Assembly (NCBI RefSeq): GCF_036885195.1
Contig: NZ_CP133656.1
Span: 1,736,001-1,800,000, forward strand
Source of the DNA: Pectobacterium cacticida
GTDB taxonomy: Bacteria > Pseudomonadota > Gammaproteobacteria > Enterobacterales > Enterobacteriaceae
Direction: 5' to 3'
Length of the DNA stretch: 64,000 bases
The notes beneath the pieces were generated by a model. It made no database searches. It saw nothing but the letters and a program-made list of their open reading frames with translations, and was not told the origin of the DNA. A program made the translations under genes and the position numbers. This document shows positions 35,473-45,095 of this stretch, piece by piece (the stretch's first letter is position 1; each line of letters begins with the position of its first letter).

Positions 35473-38400
35473 ATGATCCCACAGATCACACAATCCCCCG
35501 GGCTGACTCAGCCGGTGCTTAATTTTCTGGAAGCATTGAAAAAGAATGGATTTACGGGCGATACGGCGACCAACTACGCCGATCGACTGACCATGGCAAC
35601 GGATAATAGCATCTATCAACTTTTACCGGATGCGGTAGTTTTTCCTCGATCAACCGCCGATGTGGCGGTCTTATCCCGACTCGCGGGCGAGGCGCGTTTT
35701 TCAGAACTTACTTTTACGCCACGCGGTGGCGGTACGGGGACTAACGGACAGGCGCTGAATCGCGGCATCGTGGTCGACATGTCGCGTTATATGAACCGGA
35801 TCCTGGAGATTAACCCCGAGCAAGGGTGGGTACGCGTTGAAGCCGGCGTGATTAAAGATCAGCTTAATCAGTATTTGAAGCCCTATGGTTATTTCTTTGC
35901 GCCGGAGTTGTCGACCAGTAATCGTGCGACGCTCGGCGGCATGATCAATACCGATGCCTCAGGGCAGGGGTCGTTGGTATATGGTAAAACCTCCGATCAT
36001 GTGCTGGGATTGCGAGCGGTGTTGCTGGGCGGCGAACTGCTCGATACGCGAGCAATGCCGGTAGAGTTGGCGGAAAAACTGGCGCAAGAAGATACCCCGA
36101 TTGGCCGGATTTATCATACGGTACTGCACCGTTGCCGCGACCAGCGCGCGTTGATTATCGAGAAGTTCCCCAAACTGAATCGTTTTCTGACCGGTTACGA
36201 TTTGCGGCACGTATTCAGCGACGACCTGCGTACTTTTGATTTGACGCGAATCCTGACCGGCGCCGAAGGCACGCTGGCATTCGTTACCGAAGCGACGCTG
36301 GATATCACGCCGCTGCCTAAGATACGCCGACTGGTGAATATCAAGTACGACTCTTTTAATTCAGCATTGCGCAATGCACCGTTCATGGTGGAAGCGAAAG
36401 CGCTATCCGTCGAGACCGTGGACTCAAAAGTCTTAAACCTGGCCCGCGAAGATATCGTCTGGCATTCCGTCAGCGAGCTGATTACCGATGTGCCGAATCA
36501 AGAGATGCTTGGCCTTAATATCGTCGAATTTGCGGGCGATGACGACGTGCTGATCAATGGGCAGGTTGACGCCCTTTGTCAGCGGTTGGATGCGTTGTTG
36601 GCGAGTCGGGAAGGCGGCGTGATTGGTTATCAAGTTTGCAATGATTTGGCGGGAATCGAACGTATTTACGCCATGCGGAAAAAAGCCGTGGGGCTGTTGG
36701 GCAACAGTAAGGGGCAGGCGAAGCCGATTCCCTTCGCGGAGGATACCTGTGTGCCGCCGCAGCATCTGGCGGATTACATTGAAGAGTTCCGCGCGCTGTT
36801 GGACAGCCACAATCTATCCTATGGCATGTTTGGCCATGTGGATGCCGGGGTGCTGCATGTGCGTCCGGCACTGGATATGTGCGATCCGCAGCAGGAAATG
36901 CTGATGAAACAGCTTTCTGACCAGGTTGTTGCGCTCACGGCTAAATATGGCGGCCTGCTGTGGGGAGAACACGGTAAAGGCTTCCGCGCTGAATATAGCC
37001 CCGCGTTTTTTGGCCCGGAACTTTATGCCGAGCTGCGCCGTATCAAGGCGGCGTTCGATCCCGATAATCGGCTCAATCCTGGGAAGATTTGCGCCCCGTT
37101 GGATGTGGATGCGCCGATGATGAAAGTCGATGCAGTCAAGCGCGGCACGTTTGACCGCACGATCCCGCTAACGGTTCGTACCGCGTTCCGTGGCGCGATG
37201 GAATGTAACGGAAATGGCTTGTGCTTTAATTTCGATGCCCGTAGCCCAATGTGCCCATCGATGAAAATTAGCGGTAACCGGATTCATTCCCCAAAAGGTC
37301 GCGCCGCACTGGTGCGTGAATGGCTACGTCTGCTGGCGGAACAGGGCGTCGATCCCGTGGCCCTGGAGAACGCGTTGCCGCAGCAGAAACTGAGCCTGCG
37401 CGCTTTGGTTCAGAAAGCTCGCAATACCTGGCTGGCCAGGCAGGGCGATTACGATTTTTCGCATGAAGTTAAAGAGGCCATGTCAGGCTGTCTGGCGTGT
37501 AAAGCCTGCTCCACACAGTGCCCCATCAAGATTGATGTACCTAGCTTCCGCTCGCGTTTCCTCCAGCTCTATCACACGCGCTATCTGCGGCCGCTGCGTG
37601 ACTATCTGGTCGCTGGCGTCGAAAGCTACGCCCCGCTGATGGCGCGTAGCCCGAAGACATTTAACTTTTTCTTGAAGATGCCATTGCTCAATACGCTCAG
37701 CCGCCGTCAGATTGGCATGGTGGATTTGCCTTTACTGTCATCACCCTCGCTACGTCAGCAGTTTGCCGGGCATCGCGGCGTAAATATGACGTTAGAGCAA
37801 CTGGAACAGTTGCCGGAGGCAGCACGCCAGGAATATGTATTGATCGTACAGGATCCGTTCACCAGCTATTATGATGCACAAGTGGTGGCCGATTTCGTGC
37901 ATCTGATAGAAAAACTCAAGTTGAAACCGGTGTTGCTGCCTTTCTCGCCGAATGGCAAGGCTCAACATATTAAAGGCTTCTTACAGCGCTTTGCGAAAAC
38001 GGCAGAGAAGACGGCGGATTTTCTTAATCGCGTTGCTAAACTAGGGATGCCGATGGTCGGTGTCGATCCGGCGTTAGTGCTTTGCTATCGCGATGAGTAC
38101 CGGGAAATTTTAGGCGAAAAACGAGGCGATTTTCAGGTGCAATTGGTGCATGAATGGTTGGCGACGGCATTAGCAGCTAGCACGCCTCAGCCTACGACGG
38201 GAGAGACGTGGTATCTGCTTGGCCATTGCACCGAAACGACGGCGTTACCAAACAGTTCGAAGCAGTGGGCTGAAATTTTCTCGCGCTTTGGCGCCAAATT
38301 GGAGGCGGTTAGCGTTGGGTGTTGCGGCATGGCGGGAACGTATGGACATGAGACCAAAAACCTGGCCAACTCGCAGGGCATCTATGCGTTATCCTGGCAA

Positions 38401-38526
38401 CCGGCCTTGCAGTCATTACCTCAGAAGCGTTGCCTAACCACCGGCTATTCGTGCCGCAGTCAGGTAAAACGCATGGAAGGAGACGCATTGCGTCACCCCT
38501 TACAGGCGCTGCTGGAGATGGTTTGA
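35473..38526 (+). CDS. ydiJ: FAD-linked D-2-hydroxyacid dehydrogenase YdiJ
   Basis: 1017 residues. FAD-binding type 4 domain (about 30-270, with FTPRGGGTGTNGQAL), FAD-linked oxidase C-terminal domain (to about 560), then Fe-S motifs CNGNGLC and CLACKACSTQCPIK near 600-700 and a C-terminal CCG-type domain (CCGMAGTYGHE). E. coli YdiJ is described as a D-2-hydroxyglutarate dehydrogenase. Start at 35473 because it gives the conserved MIPQITQ N-terminus; the frame is open 29 codons further up. Stop and menI start share bases in TGATG. Confidence 0.94.
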   Translation: MIPQITQSPGLTQPVLNFLEALKKNGFTGDTATNYADRLTMATDNSIYQLLPDAVVFPRSTADVAVLSRLAGEARFSELTFTPRGGGTGTNGQALNRGIVVDMSRYMNRILEINPEQGWVRVEAGVIKDQLNQYLKPYGYFFAPELSTSNRATLGGMINTDASGQGSLVYGKTSDHVLGLRAVLLGGELLDTRAMPVELAEKLAQEDTPIGRIYHTVLHRCRDQRALIIEKFPKLNRFLTGYDLRHVFSDDLRTFDLTRILTGAEGTLAFVTEATLDITPLPKIRRLVNIKYDSFNSALRNAPFMVEAKALSVETVDSKVLNLAREDIVWHSVSELITDVPNQEMLGLNIVEFAGDDDVLINGQVDALCQRLDALLASREGGVIGYQVCNDLAGIERIYAMRKKAVGLLGNSKGQAKPIPFAEDTCVPPQHLADYIEEFRALLDSHNLSYGMFGHVDAGVLHVRPALDMCDPQQEMLMKQLSDQVVALTAKYGGLLWGEHGKGFRAEYSPAFFGPELYAELRRIKAAFDPDNRLNPGKICAPLDVDAPMMKVDAVKRGTFDRTIPLTVRTAFRGAMECNGNGLCFNFDARSPMCPSMKISGNRIHSPKGRAALVREWLRLLAEQGVDPVALENALPQQKLSLRALVQKARNTWLARQGDYDFSHEVKEAMSGCLACKACSTQCPIKIDVPSFRSRFLQLYHTRYLRPLRDYLVAGVESYAPLMARSPKTFNFFLKMPLLNTLSRRQIGMVDLPLLSSPSLRQQFAGHRGVNMTLEQLEQLPEAARQEYVLIVQDPFTSYYDAQVVADFVHLIEKLKLKPVLLPFSPNGKAQHIKGFLQRFAKTAEKTADFLNRVAKLGMPMVGVDPALVLCYRDEYREILGEKRGDFQVQLVHEWLATALAASTPQPTTGETWYLLGHCTETTALPNSSKQWAEIFSRFGAKLEAVSVGCCGMAGTYGHETKNLANSQGIYALSWQPALQSLPQKRCLTTGYSCRSQVKRMEGDALRHPLQALLEMV

Positions 38527-38942
38527 TGCTTTGGAAAAGGCAGATTACGCTGGAGCAACTGAATCAGCAAAGCCAAACGTGCATGGTTGGTCACGTCGGC
38601 ATCCGCTATACCCGAATAACGGATGATGCACTGGAAGCGGTGATGCCTGTAGATGCACGAACTCGCCAACCGTTTGGCTTATTGCATGGCGGTGCGTCCG
38701 TCGTACTGGCGGAATCGCTGGGTTCCGTTGCGGGATATTTATGTACTGAGGGTGAACAGCAGGTGGTTGGGCTCGAAATCAATGCCAATCATTTACATGC
38801 GGTGCGAGAAGGGGAAGTCCGTGGCGTATGCCGGGCGCTCCGCGTGGGTCGCCGCAGTCAGGTATGGCAGATTGAGATTTTTGATAATCAGGGGCGCCTG
38901 AGCTGTATTTCGCGTCTTACGACCGCTGTCATAACCGGTTAG
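38526..38942 (+). CDS. menI: 1,4-dihydroxy-2-naphthoyl-CoA hydrolase MenI (YdiI)
   Basis: 138 residues. Hotdog-fold thioesterase with the HGGASVVLAESLGS helix carrying the catalytic Glu. MenI releases 1,4-dihydroxy-2-naphthoate in menaquinone synthesis. ATG overlaps the ydiJ TGA, so it is translationally coupled. Family length. Confidence 0.92.
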   Translation: MLWKRQITLEQLNQQSQTCMVGHVGIRYTRITDDALEAVMPVDARTRQPFGLLHGGASVVLAESLGSVAGYLCTEGEQQVVGLEINANHLHAVREGEVRGVCRALRVGRRSQVWQIEIFDNQGRLSCISRLTTAVITG

Positions 38943-38987
38943 CCGATGCCGTGACCCCGGTGACCAAGGCCTCGGGGTTGCGGCGTT

Positions 38988-39389
38988 TCAGGGCAGAAAA
39001 GGCACGCGTTTGACGAAGTCGGTCTGAAATGCCGTGGCTTTATCCCAGGCACCTTGCATACTGAGCTGATAGCAAATCGATTTCAGCGTATTGCGTGCAA
39101 AATAGTAGCTTTGTACGCGAAAGAGGTGGCAGCGCCCTTCATTATTAATCTCTTTGATTAATCGGTTATGTAGTTTAACCAGTGCATGCAGATAACTGTC
39201 GTCATCGCCATTTTTCCGGCAGAGTTCAACCATCGTCATACACGCGTTATGATAACGGCGTAAATGGTCAATATTGCTGCCAGCGCGGTTTAATCGAGCC
39301 TCGGCCATGTAGAAATCGACGGTAGCATCGCGAATCTGAAATTTATAGTCGTCAATCTTGTGGCGCAGCCAGGCATTCGCAGAAAGCAT
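38988..39389 (-). CDS. Fur-boxed hypothetical protein
   Basis: 133 residues from the ATG at 39389. The open frame runs up to 39452, but that part is simply the translated Fur box, so the shorter start is right; only a weak AGG precedes it. Helical, soluble, with paired basic and acidic residues, several Cys (HNACMTMVELC, GRCHLF, KSICYQL) and no signal peptide. I do not recognise the family. A perfect Fur dyad 23-39 bases before the ATG points to an iron-starvation role. Confidence 0.75.
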   Translation of the reverse strand: MLSANAWLRHKIDDYKFQIRDATVDFYMAEARLNRAGSNIDHLRRYHNACMTMVELCRKNGDDDSYLHALVKLHNRLIKEINNEGRCHLFRVQSYYFARNTLKSICYQLSMQGAWDKATAFQTDFVKRVPFLP

Positions 39390-39411
39390 GGTTATTGAAC
39401 CTAGAAGTATA

Positions 39412-39428
39412 ATGATAATCATTATCAT
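39412..39428 (-). promoter_or_regulatory. Fur box before the 133-residue gene
   Basis: ATGATAATCATTATCAT is a perfect 17-base palindrome and matches the Fur 19-mer at nearly every base. It lies just before the ATG at 39389; sufA is 365 bases away on the other side, so the nearer gene is the likely target. The 39429-39792 gap is A+T-rich and also holds a palindrome CGTGATTCATCACG (39628-39641) of unknown role. Confidence 0.85.
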
Positions 39429-39715
39429 ATTAATAAAAAAGCACGCGATCAATGGGCAAATTAGCGTTAATGCTAAAAATATTCATTTATCTGCGCTGTT
39501 TTATAAATAGGTATCACCGATGGATGTTATAATAATGCTAATAAAATGATAATTTTTATTTGGGCTGATTACGCCTGGGTGATGAATTTAATGCATTAAT
39601 ATCAAGGCATTATGAAATGCATCGTTGCGTGATTCATCACGTATTAGGCGCATAAAATGACACCATTCGTTCACTGAAAAATCAAATGTTACGAATAGCC
39701 CTGCGAAACAAGAGG

Positions 39716-39743
39716 TTGAAGCTAGTTTCATTATCACTAACAT
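39716..39743 (+). promoter_or_regulatory. Putative sufA promoter
   Basis: TTGAAG and TAACAT separated by 16 bases, ending 50 bases before the sufA ATG. The spacer contains TTTCATTATCAC, a partial Fur half-site, in line with iron control of suf. Confidence 0.45.
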
Positions 39744-39792
39744 TAGGGGAAACCAGCCTAAAACTGGTACCACACGTAATGAGGTATTCCAT

Positions 39793-40164
39793 ATGCAAGC
39801 GGAAAATGTAGGGACATTTTCACTGGATGACAATGTCTGGCAAGGCTTGACGCTGACGGACAACGCCGCAAAGCAGATTAAGCATCTGATGAAGCAGAAT
39901 GAAGCCGTGCTGGGACTACGGCTTAGCGTTAAACAATCGGGCTGCGCGGGGTTTGGCTACGTGCTGGATTTGGTGCAGGAGTTTGAAAGTGACGATCTGG
40001 TCTTCGAACACGACGGTGCAAAGTTATATGTCCCATTAAAAGCGATGCCTTTTATTGATGGCACAGAACTCGATTTCGTCCGTGAAGGGCTAAATCAGAT
40101 ATTCAAGTTTAATAATCCCAAAGCGCAGCATGCTTGTGGATGTGGCGAAAGCTTTGGCATTTAA
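39793..40164 (+). CDS. sufA: A-type Fe-S carrier SufA
   Basis: 123 residues. HesB/IscA fold with the three cluster-binding Cys in QSGCAGFGY and the C-terminal CGCGESFGI. It accepts clusters from SufBCD and delivers them to apoproteins. AGG lies before the ATG. First of six suf genes on the plus strand. Confidence 0.95.
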   Translation: MQAENVGTFSLDDNVWQGLTLTDNAAKQIKHLMKQNEAVLGLRLSVKQSGCAGFGYVLDLVQEFESDDLVFEHDGAKLYVPLKAMPFIDGTELDFVREGLNQIFKFNNPKAQHACGCGESFGI

Positions 40165-40177
40165 GTGATGAAAAATT

Positions 40178-41677
40178 ATGGCACGTAGCACGGTAGATGT
40201 ACCTGATGATGTCCAGATCTGGATGGGTGATGGACACTATAAAGAAGGTTTTTTCACGCAGTTGGCAACCGATGAGCTGGCGCATGGCATCAATGAAGAT
40301 GTTGTACGGGCGATCTCGGCAAAGCGTAATGAACCTGAGTGGATGCTGGAATTCCGTCTTAACGCTTATCAGGCGTGGCTCAAGATGGAAGAACCGCATT
40401 GGCTGAAAGCCCATTATGAGAAACTCGACTATCAGGACTATAGCTATTATTCCGCGCCGTCCTGCGGTCACTGTGATGATAGTTGTGGTTCTGAACCCGG
40501 CGCAAAGCAGCAATCCGGAATTGCCGAGGTCAATAATTACCTGACCAGCGAAGTGGAAAATGCCTTTAATCAACTGGGGGTTCCCGTCCGTGAAGGGAAA
40601 TCGGTCGCGGTCGATGCCATTTTCGACTCCGTATCTGTCGCCACCACCTATCGGCATGAGCTGGCCGAAAAGGGCATTATTTTTTGTTCATTCAGCGAGG
40701 CGATTCAAGAGCACCCCGACCTGGTGCGTCAGTATCTTGGTTCTGTCGTTCCGCCAAATGATAACTTCTTCGCCGCGTTGAACTCCGCGGTGGCATCCGA
40801 CGGCACGTTTGTGTATATCCCGAAAGGCGTGCGCTGTCCGATGGAATTATCGACCTATTTTCGGATTAACGCGGCAAAAACCGGTCAGTTTGAACGCACG
40901 ATTCTGATCGCCGACGATGACAGTTATGTTAGTTATATCGAAGGTTGCTCTGCTCCCGTGCGCGATACTTACCAGCTACACGCCGCCGTGGTGGAAGTCA
41001 TTATTAATAAGAACGCGGAAGTGAAATATTCCACGGTACAGAACTGGTTTTCCGGCAAAGATGATGCAGCTGGCGGGATTTTGAACTTCGTAACCAAGCG
41101 TGCGTTGTGTGCTGGCGATCATGCAAAAATGTCATGGACGCAGTCGGAAACCGGTTCAGCAATCACCTGGAAATATCCGAGCGTCATTTTGCGTGGTGAC
41201 CATTCTGTCGGTGAATTTTTCTCTGTCGCCTTGACTAATGGCCGCCAGCAGGCCGATACCGGCACTAAGATGATCCACATTGGTAAAAATACCCGCTCGA
41301 CTATCATCTCCAAAGGGATTTCCGCCGGGCGCAGCGAGAATACTTATCGTGGTCTAGTGAAGATCATGCCGAGTGCGACCAACGCCCGTAACTTTACCCA
41401 GTGCGACTCGATGCTGATTGGCAGCGAATGTGGTGCGCACACCTTCCCTTATGTGGAAGTGCGTAACAATACCGCGCAATTGGAGCATGAAGCGACGACG
41501 TCGAAAATCGGCGAAGACCAACTGTTCTATTGCTTGCAACGCGGTATTAGCGAAGATGATGCCATCTCGATGATCGTAAACGGATTCTGTAAAGACGTCT
41601 TCTCTGAATTGCCGCTGGAATTTGCGGTAGAAGCACAAAAATTACTGGCGATTAGCCTGGAGCATAGCGTCGGTTAA
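40178..41677 (+). CDS. sufB: Fe-S scaffold protein SufB
   Basis: 499 residues. Right-handed beta-helix core (about 160-430) followed by the conserved C-terminal segment with Cys in TQCDSMLIGSECGAH and the Glu-rich helix that binds SufC. SufB with SufC and SufD assembles clusters under oxidative stress and iron shortage. Thirteen bases after sufA. The gap to sufC is unusually long (97 bases). Confidence 0.96.
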   Translation: MARSTVDVPDDVQIWMGDGHYKEGFFTQLATDELAHGINEDVVRAISAKRNEPEWMLEFRLNAYQAWLKMEEPHWLKAHYEKLDYQDYSYYSAPSCGHCDDSCGSEPGAKQQSGIAEVNNYLTSEVENAFNQLGVPVREGKSVAVDAIFDSVSVATTYRHELAEKGIIFCSFSEAIQEHPDLVRQYLGSVVPPNDNFFAALNSAVASDGTFVYIPKGVRCPMELSTYFRINAAKTGQFERTILIADDDSYVSYIEGCSAPVRDTYQLHAAVVEVIINKNAEVKYSTVQNWFSGKDDAAGGILNFVTKRALCAGDHAKMSWTQSETGSAITWKYPSVILRGDHSVGEFFSVALTNGRQQADTGTKMIHIGKNTRSTIISKGISAGRSENTYRGLVKIMPSATNARNFTQCDSMLIGSECGAHTFPYVEVRNNTAQLEHEATTSKIGEDQLFYCLQRGISEDDAISMIVNGFCKDVFSELPLEFAVEAQKLLAISLEHSVG

Positions 41678-41688
41678 TTCGTTGGTCG

Positions 41689-41730
41689 CCGGGATTTTCA
41701 CAGACGAATAATGAGAATCATCGGTCCCGG
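41689..41730 (+). promoter_or_regulatory. Hairpin with Fur-like core in the sufB-sufC spacer
   Basis: CCGGGA (41689-41694) pairs with TCCCGG (41725-41730). Inside lies AATAATGAGAATCATCGG, which shares AATGAGAATCAT with the Fur box of hmuS. A second small hairpin, CGCTC / GAGCG, follows before the sufC ribosome site. Confidence 0.35.
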
Positions 41731-41774
41731 AATTCATTAAGCGCTCGCCATATTGAGCGTTGGAAGGAATAAGC

Positions 41775-42521
41775 ATGTTAAGCATTGAAAATTTAAAAGT
41801 CAGCGTAGAAGGCAAAGCGATTATTCAAGGGTTGAATCTCACCATTAAGCCGGGTGAAGTTCACGCAATTATGGGCCCAAATGGCTCAGGAAAGAGTACG
41901 CTTTCCGCGACGCTGGCTGGACGCGAAGAATATGAAGTAACCGATGGTTCGGTGACCTTCAAAGGAAAAGATTTGTTGGCGTTGGCCCCGGAAGATCGCG
42001 CAGGCGAAGGCGTCTTCATGGCCTTCCAATATCCGGTCGAGATCCCTGGCGTGAGCAATCAGTTCTTCCTGCAAACCTCCGTTAATGCGGTACGGCAATA
42101 CCGTGGGCAGGAACCGCTGGATCGTTTCGATTTCGCCGACTTTATTGAAGAAAAAATCAAACTATTGCATATGCCGGAAGACCTATTGACCCGTTCGGTA
42201 AATGTTGGTTTCTCCGGTGGCGAAAAAAAACGTAATGATATTCTGCAAATGGCGGCGCTGGAACCGGATCTGTGCATTCTGGATGAAACCGACTCCGGCC
42301 TGGACATCGATGCATTGAAAATCGTCTCTCACGGCGTGAATTCCCTGCGCGATGGCAAACGCTCATTCATCATTGTCACGCACTACCAGCGTATTCTTGA
42401 TTACATCAAACCGGATCACGTCCACGTTCTGTATCAGGGACGTATCGTGAAGTCGGGCGATTTCTCGCTGGTGAAACAGTTGGAGGAGCAAGGCTATGGC
42501 TGGCTTACCGACGAGCAATAA
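41775..42521 (+). CDS. sufC: ABC-type ATPase SufC
   Basis: 248 residues from the ATG at 41775 (GGAAGGA upstream). Walker A GPNGSGKST, signature FSGGEKKRNDILQ, Walker B CILDETDSGLD, H-loop VTHYQR. It drives conformational change of SufB2/SufBD rather than transport. Overlaps sufD by 26 bases. Confidence 0.96.
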   Translation: MLSIENLKVSVEGKAIIQGLNLTIKPGEVHAIMGPNGSGKSTLSATLAGREEYEVTDGSVTFKGKDLLALAPEDRAGEGVFMAFQYPVEIPGVSNQFFLQTSVNAVRQYRGQEPLDRFDFADFIEEKIKLLHMPEDLLTRSVNVGFSGGEKKRNDILQMAALEPDLCILDETDSGLDIDALKIVSHGVNSLRDGKRSFIIVTHYQRILDYIKPDHVHVLYQGRIVKSGDFSLVKQLEEQGYGWLTDEQ

Positions 42522-43839
42522 TGTGACGCGTGATGAGGTAGCCGGGAAAACGGGTATCGCACAGAAGCAGGAACGAGCGCTACAACAGTGGCAGAGTCTG
42601 TTTGACGGCGATTCGCGCCGTTCTGAAGCGGCGCGACAACATTGGCAGGAGGTTGTGCGCCTGGGGTTGCCGCACCGTAAACATGAACACTGGAAATACA
42701 CCCCGCTGGATGGTTTTCTGAGCAACACGTTTGTGGCGCCGCAGAAACGGCATCTTGATCGCGCTGCGGTAGATGCGCTGGCGCTCGCGGTGGACTGCTG
42801 GCGTTTGGTGTTTGTCGATGGCGTGTTCAACGCGGAATTGAGCGATAACGCGTGGGGGCCTTATCAGGTAGATATACAGGCATCACGGGCGCAAGGGGGG
42901 TTACCTGCGCCGATCCAGTCAGAAGTCTTCCTGCATCTGACCGAAAGTCTGGCAAACGAAAGCACGATTATCCGTCTGCCTGCCGGGCAACAGGCGGAAA
43001 AACCGCTTTATCTGCTGCACATTAGCAGCAGCCAGGCGGCAGCGTTGAATACCGTTCACCACCGCCATCATGTGAACATTGAACGCGGCGCGAGCGCGGA
43101 CATTATTGAGCACTACGTTAGTCTGGACGAGGATGCTCATTTTACTGGCGCTCGCTTAACGGTGAATGCAGCAGAAAATAGTCATGTAAACCACTATAAA
43201 CTAGCGTTTGAAACGGCGGCGAGCTACCACTTCGCGCATAACGATCTGGTGCTGGCGCGTGATGCCAGAGTACGCAGCCACAGTTTCCTGCTCGGCGCGG
43301 GGTTGACGCGTCACCATACCAGCGCCCAGTTAAACGGCGAAGGCACTAATCTGGTCATGAATAGCCTGGTTCTGCCGGTTGGTAGCGAAGTGTGCGATAC
43401 GCGCACGTATCTGGAACACAATCAAGGATACGGCGAAAGCCGCCAGTTGCATAAAGTCATCGTTAACGATCGCGCCAGGGCGGTATTTAACGGCATGATC
43501 AAAGTTGCGCCGCATGCCCTGAAAACTGATGGTCAGATGACGAACAACAACCTGCTACTGGGGCGACTGGCTGAGGTGGACACTAAACCTCAGTTGGAAA
43601 TCTATGCTGATGACGTGAAATGCAGCCACGGTGCCACTATCGGCCGTATCGATGAAGAGCAGCTATTCTATTTGCGTTCACGCGGGATCACCGAGCAGGA
43701 TGCGCAACAGATGATCATCTTCGCTTTTGCGGCGGAAGTAACAGAAGCAATTGAAAATGAGGCTCTGCAAGGTGTGGTACTGCAACGCATCGCGCAGCGT
43801 TTGCCTAATACGCTGGCAAATGCCGGCAAGGCGGTGTAA
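42496..43839 (+). CDS. sufD: Fe-S assembly protein SufD
   Basis: 447 residues, paralogue of SufB with a beta-helix core and C-terminal helical domain. N-terminus MAGLPTSNN matches E. coli, but about 20 extra residues lie between it and the ALQQWQSLF helix. The His near YADDVKCSHGATIG that is needed for cluster building is kept. GGAGGAG precedes the ATG inside sufC. Confidence 0.95.
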   Translation: MAGLPTSNNVTRDEVAGKTGIAQKQERALQQWQSLFDGDSRRSEAARQHWQEVVRLGLPHRKHEHWKYTPLDGFLSNTFVAPQKRHLDRAAVDALALAVDCWRLVFVDGVFNAELSDNAWGPYQVDIQASRAQGGLPAPIQSEVFLHLTESLANESTIIRLPAGQQAEKPLYLLHISSSQAAALNTVHHRHHVNIERGASADIIEHYVSLDEDAHFTGARLTVNAAENSHVNHYKLAFETAASYHFAHNDLVLARDARVRSHSFLLGAGLTRHHTSAQLNGEGTNLVMNSLVLPVGSEVCDTRTYLEHNQGYGESRQLHKVIVNDRARAVFNGMIKVAPHALKTDGQMTNNNLLLGRLAEVDTKPQLEIYADDVKCSHGATIGRIDEEQLFYLRSRGITEQDAQQMIIFAFAAEVTEAIENEALQGVVLQRIAQRLPNTLANAGKAV

Positions 43840-45062
43840 TGAATTATCCTATTGAGCGGGTTCGTGCCGATTTTCCGATACTCGCGAGTGAGGTTAACGG
43901 CCTACCATTAGCCTATCTGGACAGTGCCGCGAGTGCGCAAAAACCGCATTCGGTGATCGATCGTGAAGCTGAGTTTTATCGCCACGAATATGCTGCCGTG
44001 CATCGTGGTATTCATACCTTAAGCGCGCAGGCGACCAGTACAATGGAAGCCGTGCGCGAGCAGGTAGCTACATTTATCAACGCCGCTTCAGCGGAAGAGA
44101 TCGTTTTTGTCCGCGGGACGACGGAAGCCATTAATCTGGTGGCTAACAGTTATGGCCGTACCTTCATTCAGCCGGGCGATAACCTGATTATCACCGAGAT
44201 GGAGCACCACGCTAATATCGTTCCCTGGCAGATGCTGGCGCAAGCGCGCGGCATTGACATCCGCGTATTACCGTTAACCGAAAACGGCACGCTGGATGTG
44301 GAACAACTCCCCGCGCTGTTGGATGAACGCACTCGCCTGCTGGCGGTAACGCAGATTTCTAACGTGCTGGGGACGTTGAATCCGGTAAAAGCGCTGGTTG
44401 CGCAGGCAAAAGCCGCGGGTGCGGTTGTTCTTGTCGATGGCGCTCAGTCGATTATGCATCAGCCTGTTGATGTACAGGATCTGGATTGTGATTTTTTCGT
44501 CTTCTCAGGACATAAAATCTATGGGCCTTCGGGTATTGGCGTGCTGTATGGCAAGCGTGATTTGCTACAGGCGATGCCGCCGTGGGAAGGCGGCGGGGCG
44601 ATGATCCAACAGGTTAGTCTGCGCACGGGAACAACCTATGCGGACGCGCCGTGGCGTTTTGAGGCAGGTTCACCTAACACCGGTGGGATTATTGGCCTGG
44701 GCGCGGCATTGGATTACGTGACGATGTTGGGACGGGAAGCGGTTCAGCGCTATGAGTCCGCGCTAATGCAGTATGCCCTGGAAGCGCTTACGCAGGTGCC
44801 CGACCTGACGCTATACGGCCCGGCTGAGCGTTACGGCGTTATCGCCTTTAATCTTGGGCAGCACCACGCCTATGATGTGGGGAGTTTCCTCGATCGATAT
44901 GGAATTGCGATTCGCACCGGCCACCATTGCGCGATGCCGTTGATGGAACACTATGGGGTTCCTAGTATGTGTCGCGCTTCGCTGGCCGCGTATACTACAC
45001 GCGAAGAAATAGACCGGCTGGTTGCCGGGTTGCAACGTATCCATCGATTACTGGGCAGTTAA
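43839..45062 (+). CDS. sufS: Cysteine desulfurase SufS
   Basis: 407 residues. PLP-dependent class V aminotransferase fold with the PLP lysine in FSGHKIYGPSG and the catalytic Cys in RTGHHCAMPLME. It takes sulfur from cysteine and passes it to SufE. ATG overlaps the sufD stop by one base. Confidence 0.96.
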   Translation: MNYPIERVRADFPILASEVNGLPLAYLDSAASAQKPHSVIDREAEFYRHEYAAVHRGIHTLSAQATSTMEAVREQVATFINAASAEEIVFVRGTTEAINLVANSYGRTFIQPGDNLIITEMEHHANIVPWQMLAQARGIDIRVLPLTENGTLDVEQLPALLDERTRLLAVTQISNVLGTLNPVKALVAQAKAAGAVVLVDGAQSIMHQPVDVQDLDCDFFVFSGHKIYGPSGIGVLYGKRDLLQAMPPWEGGGAMIQQVSLRTGTTYADAPWRFEAGSPNTGGIIGLGAALDYVTMLGREAVQRYESALMQYALEALTQVPDLTLYGPAERYGVIAFNLGQHHAYDVGSFLDRYGIAIRTGHHCAMPLMEHYGVPSMCRASLAAYTTREEIDRLVAGLQRIHRLLGS

Positions 45063-45095
45063 GCGCCGTACGCGCATCTGTCTGGGGAGGAAAGC

